Origin: Bog-473 sp963782415
Lineage (GTDB): Bacteria; Actinomycetota; Acidimicrobiia; Acidimicrobiales; RAAP-2
Length of the DNA: 64,000 nt
NCBI GenBank assembly: GCA_963782415.1
Contig: CAWAJT010000004.1
Span: forward strand, 1 to 64,000
Direction of reading: 5' to 3'
Each line of letters starts with the position of its first letter. The first letter of the stretch is position 1. This document shows positions 18,689-26,394 of this stretch, piece after piece. The notes beneath the pieces are model-generated. The model made no database searches. It was not told where the DNA came from and saw only the letters and a program-made list of their open reading frames with translations. Made by a program: the position numbers and the translations under genes.

Positions 18689-19492
18689 CTACGCAGCGCC
18701 CCCGGCCAATCTGGCCGCGGCGTGGCGACCCTTGAGTCCACGTCGCCACAAAATGAGTGCCGCCCCGGCGACCGCCAGGCTCGTTGTCACGACCGGCGTG
18801 GTGCGCCCGACCCGGTCGCGCAGGCGGATCGGCTTGATGAAGTTGCGTACCTCCCAGCCGCGTTCGCGTGCGACCTTGGCCAGCGCCCGATCGGGGTTCA
18901 CTGCCACCGGGCGGCCCACGGCCTCGAGCATCGGGAGATCGGTGCCCGAGTCGGAGTAGGCGCTGCTGGCGGCCAGGTCGAGCCCGGTGCGCGCCGCCAG
19001 CTCACGCATGGCCGTGGCCTTGGACTCCCCATAGGCGTAGAAGGCCATGCGGCCGGTGTAGCAGCCCTGCTCGTCGACCTCGCCACGCGAGCAAATGGCC
19101 CCGTCGACGCCGAGCAGGTCGGCCAAAGGCAGCACGATCTCCTCGGGTGAAGCGGAGACCAGGTAGACGCGGTGGCCAGCGGCGCGGTGCAGCTCCATCA
19201 ACTCGAGTGCTTCGGCGTACATGATCGGCTCCATCGTCTGGAGCATGGTTTCGCGCACGATCTGGCGTACCTGGGCCCGGTCCCACCCCTTCGTGAGGGC
19301 GAGCATGGACTCGCGCACGCGGACGAGGCGGTCTTCGTCGGCACCGAAGTAGAGGTAGATCAGCTGGGAGATGGCGGCCCGGGCCACCATCCGCCGATTG
19401 ATGAGCCCGCCCTTGAGGAACGGTCGCCCGAACGCGGCGATCGAGGCCCGGTCGATGACGGTCTTGTCGAGATCGAAAAAGGCCGCCTCCAT
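18689..19492 (-). CDS. HAD-IB family phosphatase (SerB-like) with a C-terminal membrane anchor
   Basis: A 267-residue HAD hydrolase of subfamily IB. Motif I is AAFFDLDKTVI (DxDxT), motif II YLVSAS, motif III the Lys in GESKATAMRELAA, and motif IV AYSDSGTDLPMLEAVG (DSxxDxP). A final hydrophobic segment, VVTTSLAVAGAALILWRRG, suggests attachment to the membrane. Substrates in this group range from phosphoserine to phospholipid head groups, so the substrate is not assigned. It converges with the sigma-factor gene. Confidence 0.85.
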   Translation of the reverse strand: MEAAFFDLDKTVIDRASIAAFGRPFLKGGLINRRMVARAAISQLIYLYFGADEDRLVRVRESMLALTKGWDRAQVRQIVRETMLQTMEPIMYAEALELMELHRAAGHRVYLVSASPEEIVLPLADLLGVDGAICSRGEVDEQGCYTGRMAFYAYGESKATAMRELAARTGLDLAASSAYSDSGTDLPMLEAVGRPVAVNPDRALAKVARERGWEVRNFIKPIRLRDRVGRTTPVVTTSLAVAGAALILWRRGLKGRHAAARLAGGAA

Positions 19493-19612
19493 ATCTTTAT
19501 GGTACGGGTGCCCGGACCTGTCCCTTGAGTCACCGTGACAGTTCGACGACGACGAGGCGAACGTTCGGTGCCCGTGACCTGGGGCGTTACGGGGGTTGCC
19601 GACCGGTTGCGG

Positions 19613-20284
19613 CTACGGGCGCTGCTCGGCGATGAACAACGCGTGGACGGTGTCCTCGGCATCGGCGGTCACGAGCACGAGCACCTCGTCGCCCGCCTGC
19701 AGCGTCGTGTCACCGCGGGGGACGACGAGCCGGTCTGCCCGGACGACGGCGACGACCACGGCGTCACGCGGAAAGGCCAGATCTGCGATGGCCGTGTCGT
19801 TGGCCGGAGAATCCTCGGCCAACGTGATCTCGACCAGGTGGGCCACGCCCCCTTTGAACTGCAGGAGGCGGACCAGCGATCCGACCGAGACCGCTTCCTC
19901 CACGAGGGCGGTGAGGAGCTGGGGCGTCGAGACCGAGACGTCGACGCCCCAGCTCTCGTTGAACAGCCACTGGTTCTTCGGATGGTTGACCCGGGCCACG
20001 ACGCGAGGCACGGCGAACTCCTGCTTGGCGAGCAGCGAAATGACGAGGTTGTCCTCGTCATCGCCGGTCGCCGCCACGACAACGTCGACCGTGGCCAGGC
20101 CCGCCCGGTCGAGCGAGGACACCTCGCACACGTCCGCAGCCACCCAGGTGATGTCGAGCGTGGGGCGAAGGCGCTCCACGAGCTCAGGGTCCTGCTCGAA
20201 GAGCAGCACGTCGTGGCCGTTTGCATGCAGGTCCGACGCGATGGCCGTTCCCACGCTTCCCGCGCCGGCGATGGCGACCCTCAC
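19613..20284 (-). CDS. trkA: TrkA-type K+ channel regulatory subunit (second of pair)
   Basis: A 223-residue cytoplasmic RCK protein. The Rossmann nucleotide-binding motif is VRVAIAGAGSVGTAIASDLH, with the acidic strand end LLFEQDPE. TrkA-N continues to about residue 140, and TrkA-C (LVEITLAEDSPANDTAIADL ... AGDEVLVLVT) follows. The start is a GTG overlapping the stop of the upstream trkA paralogue by four bases. It gates potassium uptake in response to NAD(H) or nucleotides. The paired layout resembles mycobacterial ceoB/ceoC. Confidence 0.9.
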   Translation of the reverse strand: MRVAIAGAGSVGTAIASDLHANGHDVLLFEQDPELVERLRPTLDITWVAADVCEVSSLDRAGLATVDVVVAATGDDEDNLVISLLAKQEFAVPRVVARVNHPKNQWLFNESWGVDVSVSTPQLLTALVEEAVSVGSLVRLLQFKGGVAHLVEITLAEDSPANDTAIADLAFPRDAVVVAVVRADRLVVPRGDTTLQAGDEVLVLVTADAEDTVHALFIAEQRP

Positions 20285-20955
20285 GGCGCGTCGCCTCCGG
20301 CGCGGCCCTTGGTGCGGCTCAGCATGTCGTCGAACGCGCGCAAGGCGTCGTCGAGCACGGCGAGATGGAGCACGTCGCCTTCCTGGCCCACCAGCTCGCG
20401 GCCGTCGAGCCTGGGGACACCGGAGCGGGTCACCGAGACGAGGCTGATCTCCCCGGGCTGTTCGATCTCCCTCAGATTCCGGCCGGCCCAGTCCTCGGGC
20501 AGTGAGCGGTCGACGAGGGTGAGGCGTCCGGTCGCGTCGGACCATTCAGCCGTGTCGGCGTCGGGCAGCAGGCGGCGCCGCACCTGGTCGATGGTCCACG
20601 TGACCGTGGCCACGGTGGGAATGCCGAGGCGCTGGTAGATCTCCGCCCGGCGCGGGTCGTAGATGCGGGCCACCACATTGGGGATCTTGTAGGTCTCCCG
20701 GGCGATCCGCACGGTCAAGATGTTGGTGTTGTCACCACTGGTCACGGCGGCCAGCGCATCGGCCTCGAGCGCACCGGCCTTCTCGAGATCGTCGCGGTCG
20801 AATCCCGAGCCCACGATGCAAGGGCCGTCCCACTCCTTGAGGCGGCGGAACGCTTTGGCCGATTTGTCCAGGACGGCCACCGAATGACCCTCGGCGCTCA
20901 GGGAGATGGCGAGGCCTGACCCCACCCGGCCACACCCGACGACGACGACGTGCAC
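20281..20955 (-). CDS. trkA: TrkA-type K+ channel regulatory subunit (first of pair)
   Basis: A 224-residue TrkA/KtrA-type subunit. It begins VHVVVVGCGRVGSGLAISLS, giving the GxGRxG dinucleotide-binding fold, then VLDKSAKAFRRL and VTSGDNTNILTVRIARETYK, with a TrkA-C-like end (GVPRLDGRELVGQEGDVLHL). A GTG at 20955 fits the family start; an in-frame ATG at 21024 would add 23 atypical residues. It is divergent from the KimA-like permease 140 bp away and translationally coupled to the second trkA. Confidence 0.9.
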   Translation of the reverse strand: MHVVVVGCGRVGSGLAISLSAEGHSVAVLDKSAKAFRRLKEWDGPCIVGSGFDRDDLEKAGALEADALAAVTSGDNTNILTVRIARETYKIPNVVARIYDPRRAEIYQRLGIPTVATVTWTIDQVRRRLLPDADTAEWSDATGRLTLVDRSLPEDWAGRNLREIEQPGEISLVSVTRSGVPRLDGRELVGQEGDVLHLAVLDDALRAFDDMLSRTKGRAGGDAP

Positions 20956-21095
20956 GCCACAGTGCAACACGCCGCGTCCGGTCTTGCAAAAGTTGAGCAG
21001 TTCCCGACCTCTGCCCACCTCCACGACGGGGGACCCTGCTGGTCAAGGGCGGCGATCAAATTCAGGACGACCACGGCCCATGATTTACTGAGCCC

Positions 21096-23339
21096 ATGAA
21101 GCAAGCGGGATCCAGAGGTGACGATTCGGCTGCATCTCCCAGGGCAGGAACCAGCGCTCCGACGACATCGGTGAATCCCGCCGCGGAAGAGCGCCTGAAG
21201 CCCGCGGCTTCCACGCTGGCCCAGCTCGATCTCCCCGAGACCCTCCGTTACCGCATCAAGAACCGGTTGCTCGGTCCTCCCATCGCCACCGATCGACAGT
21301 CCACCGAGCGTTTGGGGAAACCGACCGCCCTGGCGGTCTTGTCCTCAGATGTCATCTCGTCGTCAGCGTATGCAACAGAGCAGATGCTGATTCCGCTGAT
21401 CCCGATCATCGGCGTTGCCGCGTTTTCCTTGGTGATCCCCATCAGCATCGCAGTGATCTTCGTCCTTCTCTTCGTCACTCTCTCCTACCTCGAAGTGGTC
21501 AAGGTGTACACGAAGGCTGGAGGGGCTTACGTGGTGGCACGCGAAAACTTCGGCCTCAACGTGGCCCAGGTGGCAGCCATGGCTCTCCTCATCGACTACA
21601 CGTTGACCGTCGCAGTGTCGGTGGCGGCGGGGGTGGCCGCCGTCACCTCCGTCATCCCGAGCCTGACTCCGTATACGACCTGGATCGCCATAAGCCTGGT
21701 CATTCTTCTCGCCTACGGGAACCTGCGAGGAATCCGCGAAGCTGGCCGCACATTCGCCGTCCCCACCTATTTCTTCATTGCCAATATGGTCCTACTCATT
21801 GGCTGGGGGATCATCAAAACGGCAACTGGGTCCTTGCATGCCCATGCAGTCACGGGACACCCAGGCTCAGTCCCCATCGGGACGGCGGGGAGCGGTCTGC
21901 TCTACGGAGCGACCCTGTTCGTAGTGTTGAAAGCATTCGCCTCGGGAGGTTCGGCCCTGACGGGCACCGAAGCCATTTCGAACGGCGTGAGCATTTTCCG
22001 CAAGCCAGAGTCCCGCAACGCCCGGTTCACCATGATCCTGATGGCCACCATCCTCGGATCTCTCGTCCTCGGTGTCTCCGTTCTCGCTTCAATCACGCAC
22101 CCAGTGCCCTATGTGTCCGGGACGCCGACGGTGATCTCCCAGGTTGCCAAGTACGTTTACGGCAGCCGGGGGCTCGGCGGCGTGCTCTACGCCATGCTCC
22201 AAATCGGGACCACGTTGATTCTCATATTGGCAGCCAACACGAGCTTCACGGGATTCCCTTTCCTCGCGAGCTTCGCGGCCGAGGACTCCTACCTGCCTCG
22301 GCAATTGACCAAGCGAGGTCACCGTCTGGTGTTCTCCACCGGAATCATCGTGCTCACGGTGGTGTCCGTCCTCCTGCTCCTGGTCACCAGGGCACGGGTG
22401 GACAGCCTCATCCCTCTCTACGCCATCGGCGTGTTCACCGGATTCACCATGGCCGGGGCTGGGATGGCGAAGTATCACCTCACGCATCGCGAGGATCACT
22501 GGAAGAGGAGACTGGCGATCAATGGCGTCGCCTCGGTGCTCTCGTTCATCGTGTTGGTGATCATCGCGGTGGCCAAGTTCAGCCAAGGCGCCTGGGTCAT
22601 CCTGATCATTCTGCCGCTCGGTGTACTTGTCCTGTTGCGACTCCACCGCCAATACGCAGACGAGAAGCACCAACTCGAAGAGGGTGCGGCGGAAGCGGCG
22701 GCGGCGCGGGTGCTCAATCGGCACATCGTTGTGGTCCTCGTCGACCGCTTGGACATGGCGACGGCGCGGGCTCTGCAATATGCAAGGACCTTCAACGCGG
22801 ACGAGTTGCGTGCGGTGCACTTCACGTTGGACAGCCGGGTATCGGCGGAGCTCGTGGCCGAGTGGAGGCGCCTTGGGCTGGCACGACTGCCATTGGACGT
22901 CGTGGAATGCGAAGACCGCCGGCTCGGCCGAGCTGTGCTTGAGCTTGCGGCCGAGGCCGTAGCCGACCAGGAGACCGAGCTGACCATCCTGCTCCCTCGA
23001 CGCGGATTCGCCACCGGGTGGCAGCGCCTGCTTCACGACGGCACGGCCGACCGTATTGCCGCCGCAGTGGCCCAACTTCATCACGTCAATGCCACGGTGG
23101 TGCCCTATCAACTCGCCGGCGGCTGGTTCTCGAAGCGACGGTCGCATCGTGGTGAGGAGATCGATGAGGAGCTGGCTCGCTCGGCGTCGGCCCGTTCCGA
23201 TCGCTCGCTCGAGAGGGGGCGCGACGAGCCGCGGATCGACAGGCAGTGGATTCTGCTTTCGAAAGGGCGGCATTCGGGGACCATGCCGAGGCGACCACCC
23301 CCATCGGCCAGGTACAGTGGCGTCAGCGCGTCCGAGTAG
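21096..23339 (+). CDS. APC-superfamily permease, KimA-like potassium importer
   Basis: A 747-residue membrane protein with about 12 helices followed by a roughly 200-residue soluble domain. Diagnostic blocks are LAVLSSDVISSSAYATEQML, KAGGAYVVARENFGLNVAQV, LIDYTLTVAVSVAAGVAAVT, KAFASGGSALTGTEAISNGV and NTSFTGFPFLASFAAEDSYL. These line up with Bacillus KimA, a c-di-AMP-regulated K+ transporter, including its C-terminal domain (LVDRLDMATARALQYARTFN ... LPRRGFATGWQRLLHD). Divergent trkA genes support a potassium role. Related proteins are often annotated simply as amino acid permeases, which remains an alternative. Confidence 0.85.
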   Translation: MKQAGSRGDDSAASPRAGTSAPTTSVNPAAEERLKPAASTLAQLDLPETLRYRIKNRLLGPPIATDRQSTERLGKPTALAVLSSDVISSSAYATEQMLIPLIPIIGVAAFSLVIPISIAVIFVLLFVTLSYLEVVKVYTKAGGAYVVARENFGLNVAQVAAMALLIDYTLTVAVSVAAGVAAVTSVIPSLTPYTTWIAISLVILLAYGNLRGIREAGRTFAVPTYFFIANMVLLIGWGIIKTATGSLHAHAVTGHPGSVPIGTAGSGLLYGATLFVVLKAFASGGSALTGTEAISNGVSIFRKPESRNARFTMILMATILGSLVLGVSVLASITHPVPYVSGTPTVISQVAKYVYGSRGLGGVLYAMLQIGTTLILILAANTSFTGFPFLASFAAEDSYLPRQLTKRGHRLVFSTGIIVLTVVSVLLLLVTRARVDSLIPLYAIGVFTGFTMAGAGMAKYHLTHREDHWKRRLAINGVASVLSFIVLVIIAVAKFSQGAWVILIILPLGVLVLLRLHRQYADEKHQLEEGAAEAAAARVLNRHIVVVLVDRLDMATARALQYARTFNADELRAVHFTLDSRVSAELVAEWRRLGLARLPLDVVECEDRRLGRAVLELAAEAVADQETELTILLPRRGFATGWQRLLHDGTADRIAAAVAQLHHVNATVVPYQLAGGWFSKRRSHRGEEIDEELARSASARSDRSLERGRDEPRIDRQWILLSKGRHSGTMPRRPPPSARYSGVSASE

Positions 23340-23587
23340 CGGGCCGGGTCAACTCGGTGCGGACCCAACCGCGGGCCGGCAACGCGAACCTCGAATGCGT
23401 CTTAACCGACGGCACCGGAAAGATTCTGTTGGTGTTCCAGGGTCGGCGCCAAATCGCGGGGATCGAACCTGGAGCCCGCCTTGTGGTCGAAGGCATGGTT
23501 GGCGATTGGGCTCGGCGGCAAGCCATCCTCAATCCCTCCTATGAGCTGGTGCAGGCCACCCCCGAGCCGATGGGCAAGCCCGAGTGA
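23246..23587 (+). CDS. OB-fold nucleic acid-binding domain protein
   Basis: A 113-residue protein starting at a GTG inside the end of the permease gene. The OB fold covers RVRVAGRVNSVRTQPRAGNA, LECVLTDGTGKILLVFQGRR, IAGIEPGARLVVEGMVGDWA, as in tRNA-anticodon/RecG-like OB domains. The same neighbour set (APC permease, two TrkA subunits, OB-fold protein) is conserved in mycobacteria. Function is unknown. Confidence 0.78.
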   Translation: MDSAFERAAFGDHAEATTPIGQVQWRQRVRVAGRVNSVRTQPRAGNANLECVLTDGTGKILLVFQGRRQIAGIEPGARLVVEGMVGDWARRQAILNPSYELVQATPEPMGKPE

Positions 23588-23895
23588 ACCCGTAGGGGAA
23601 CAGTGCGGCGTCGTGGTGGGGCGGCACGCTCGCTGAGAGGGTCCTTCTGTCCGATCAATCTCCGCCGCTGCCCTCGTTTCCCGCCCTCCCGCCTTGCCAA
23701 ATTGCCCGGTCGGTCGTCAGTCGCTAACGTCCCCCCCGGCCCGACGTCGGGTGCGACCTCGTCGGCGCGTCGTCGGACGGGGGCGATGACGATGACATCG
23801 AATGCACTGGTGCTGAGCGCGGCCGCATCCCATGAAGGAGGGCGCCTCCTTCTCCCCCGCACCAGACGGACAGGAATAGAAAGGGCACACCGGGA
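23588..23895. other. Intergenic region upstream of the pyrophosphatase gene
   Basis: About 300 bp without a supported gene. It probably holds the promoter for the pyrophosphatase, but I could not place -35/-10 boxes with confidence and see no riboswitch-like folding. Confidence 0.4.
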
Positions 23896-26253
23896 ATGAT
23901 CAAACTGCTCGCAGCGGAGGGCGGCTACCAGGCCTTCGGACTCTCCGGGACGGACAAGACCTGGCTCTACATCTGCCTGTTCGCCGGCATCGTCGGCATC
24001 GCCGCCGGTCTGCTGCTGGCCCGTAACGTTCTCGCCTTCGACCAGGGCACCGCCAAAATGAAGGAGATCGCGCACGCCGTGCAGGAGGGGGCCGAGGCCT
24101 TCTTGGGGCGCCAGTTCCGGGCCATCGCGATGATCATCATCCCCCTTGCCGTCTTGATCTTCTTCACTGCGACACAGGTCGTGAAGACTGGCCCCCACGG
24201 GCTTCCGGTCTACGAGAACGGCCATCAGGTCATCGCCCTCACGTTCGCCCAGGACGGGATCTACCGCGTGATCTGCTTCCTCTTCGGCGCAGCCTTCTCA
24301 GGGCTGACCGGCTTCATCGGGATGAGCATCGCCGTCCGCGGCAACGTCCGCACCGCGGCGGCCGCCTCAAAGGGCGGCGGCATGGTGGCCGCCCTGAACG
24401 TCGCCTTCCGGACCGGTGCCGTGACCGGCATGCTCTGCGTGGGCCTCGGCCTGGTTGGCGCCACGGGCATCGTGCTCATCTTCCAGAACTCGGCCACGGC
24501 GGTGTTGATCGGTTTCGCTTTCGGCGCCTCGCTGCTTGCCCTGTTCATGCGAGTGGGAGGCGGCATCTTCACCAAGGCGGCTGATGTCGGGGCTGACCTC
24601 GTGGGCAAGGTGGAAGCGGGCATTCCCGAGGACGACCCGCGCAACGCGGCAACGATCGCCGACAACGTGGGCGACAACGTCGGTGACTGCGCCGGCATGG
24701 CGGCCGACCTCTTCGAGTCCTACGAGATCACCATCATCTCGTCGCTCATTCTCGGCTACTCGGCCTTCACGTCCATCCACCAGAACCCCACCCCAGCCGT
24801 GCTCTTCCCCTTGATCGTCCCGGCCATCGGGATCTTCGCCTCGGTGATCGGCGTCTTGGCCGTCCGGGCCCGCAAGGGCGATCGCAATGCACTCCCTGCC
24901 ATCAACCGCGGGTTCTGGCTGGCCGCGGGGCTGACCGTGATCGGCGCGTTGGTGGTGGCCCAGTACTACGTGCACGACCTCAAGGTCTTCTGGGCGGTGC
25001 TCACCGGGGTGATCCTCTCGTTGGTCGCCAGTCAGATCACCGAGCAGTTCACCTCGACCGAGCGCGGCCCGGTCAAGGAGATAGCCGAGTCGGCCCGCAC
25101 CGGACCCGCCACCACCGTGCTGTCGGGAATTTACATCGGCCTCGAGTCGTCGGTGTGGGCCATCGTCGCCATCGCCATTGCGCTCGGCGTCGCCATCGGG
25201 TTGGGCGACGGCAACATTGAGCTGACCTTCTACCTCATCGCCCTCATCGGCATCGGCCTGTTGGCTACCACGGGCATGGTGGTCTCCGAGGACAGCTTCG
25301 GCCCGGTCTCGGACAACGCGGCGGGCATTGCCGAGATGTCAGGTGAGTTCACCGGCGAGGCCGAGCGCATCATGGTGAGTCTGGACGCCGTCGGGAACAC
25401 GACCAAGGCCATCACCAAGGGTGTGGCCATCGGCTCGGCCGTCATTGCCGCGGTGGCCTTGTTCTCGTCGTTCATCGAGACCATCAACTCGCAGCTGAAC
25501 CTGCACCTGCGGGCCAATGAGCTCCTGGTATCACCGTTCACGCAGATCAACGTGTCGAACCCGAAGACGTTCATCGGCCTGCTGATTGGGGGGTCGATCG
25601 GCTTCTTGTTCTCGTCGCTGGCCATACGTGCCGTGGGTCGTTCCGCCGGGACGGTCGTGCTCGAGGTGCGACGGCAGTTCCGGGAGCATCCCGGGATCAT
25701 GGACTACACCGAGAAGCCGGAGTACGGACGGGTCATCAGCATCTGTACTGCGGCGGCACAGCGAGAGCTTGCCACGCCGGCACTGCTCGCTATCTTGTCC
25801 CCGGTCATCATCGGGTTCGGTATCAACTACTTCGCACTCGGCGCATTCCTGGCCGGAACGATCCTGACGGGACAGCTGCTGGCCAACACGCTGTCGAACT
25901 CGGGTGGTGCGTGGGACAACGCGAAGAAGTACATCGAGGACGGCCACGAAGGCGGCAAGGGCTCGGAGGCCCACAAGGCGGCCGTCATCGGCGACACCGT
26001 CGGTGACCCCTTCAAGGACACTGCCGGCCCGGCGCTGAATCCGATGATCAAGGTCATGAACCTGGTCTCGCTGCTCATCCTGCCAGCCGTGATTTCGCTG
26101 CGGAACCACACCGGTGCCCGGCTCGGCATCGCTGCGGCCGCCCTTGTCGTGCTGCTCGTCGCTCTGGCCTTCTCCAAGCGGGGCGGCGAGGCGATGGACG
26201 CTCCGGACGCCGCCGATTCGACGCCGGTCGCCGCCGCGGCGCCGATCGATTGA
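23896..26253 (+). CDS. hppA: Membrane-bound H+-translocating pyrophosphatase, K+-independent type
   Basis: A 785-residue integral membrane protein that couples pyrophosphate hydrolysis to proton pumping. The catalytic loop is DVGADLVGKVEAGIPEDDPR then NAATIADNVGDNVGDCAGMA, with ADLFESYE after it. A second acidic site is VSEDSFGPVSDNAAGIAEM and the last is GDTVGDPFKDTAGPALNPMI. The K+-dependence position reads GNTTKAITKGVAIGSA. Lys here marks the K+-independent subfamily, where the K+-dependent form has Ala. About 15-16 membrane helices are apparent. Confidence 0.97.
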   Translation: MIKLLAAEGGYQAFGLSGTDKTWLYICLFAGIVGIAAGLLLARNVLAFDQGTAKMKEIAHAVQEGAEAFLGRQFRAIAMIIIPLAVLIFFTATQVVKTGPHGLPVYENGHQVIALTFAQDGIYRVICFLFGAAFSGLTGFIGMSIAVRGNVRTAAAASKGGGMVAALNVAFRTGAVTGMLCVGLGLVGATGIVLIFQNSATAVLIGFAFGASLLALFMRVGGGIFTKAADVGADLVGKVEAGIPEDDPRNAATIADNVGDNVGDCAGMAADLFESYEITIISSLILGYSAFTSIHQNPTPAVLFPLIVPAIGIFASVIGVLAVRARKGDRNALPAINRGFWLAAGLTVIGALVVAQYYVHDLKVFWAVLTGVILSLVASQITEQFTSTERGPVKEIAESARTGPATTVLSGIYIGLESSVWAIVAIAIALGVAIGLGDGNIELTFYLIALIGIGLLATTGMVVSEDSFGPVSDNAAGIAEMSGEFTGEAERIMVSLDAVGNTTKAITKGVAIGSAVIAAVALFSSFIETINSQLNLHLRANELLVSPFTQINVSNPKTFIGLLIGGSIGFLFSSLAIRAVGRSAGTVVLEVRRQFREHPGIMDYTEKPEYGRVISICTAAAQRELATPALLAILSPVIIGFGINYFALGAFLAGTILTGQLLANTLSNSGGAWDNAKKYIEDGHEGGKGSEAHKAAVIGDTVGDPFKDTAGPALNPMIKVMNLVSLLILPAVISLRNHTGARLGIAAAALVVLLVALAFSKRGGEAMDAPDAADSTPVAAAAPID

Positions 26254-26394
26254 CCAGGTCAGGCAGATAGCGAGCCGTTCTGCCGCCGTCCTGGTCGTGC
26301 GCCATGCCCTTGACAGGGAGGGTGGCGGACCCGCACTCTGACGTGATCATGCCCACCCCTTCCTCCAACCGATCGCTGTGGCGCGGGGTGTGCC

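Noticed and set aside
20956..21095. c-di-AMP (ydaO) riboswitch upstream of the KimA-like gene
   Set aside because: The spacer is only about 140 bp and I see none of the conserved ydaO core; not supportable.
22089..23273. 394-codon antisense frame over the KimA-like permease (similarly 27,562-28,680 over topA and 32,787-34,463 over the SARP gene)
   Set aside because: All are shadows of well-supported genes, without start context or family motifs.
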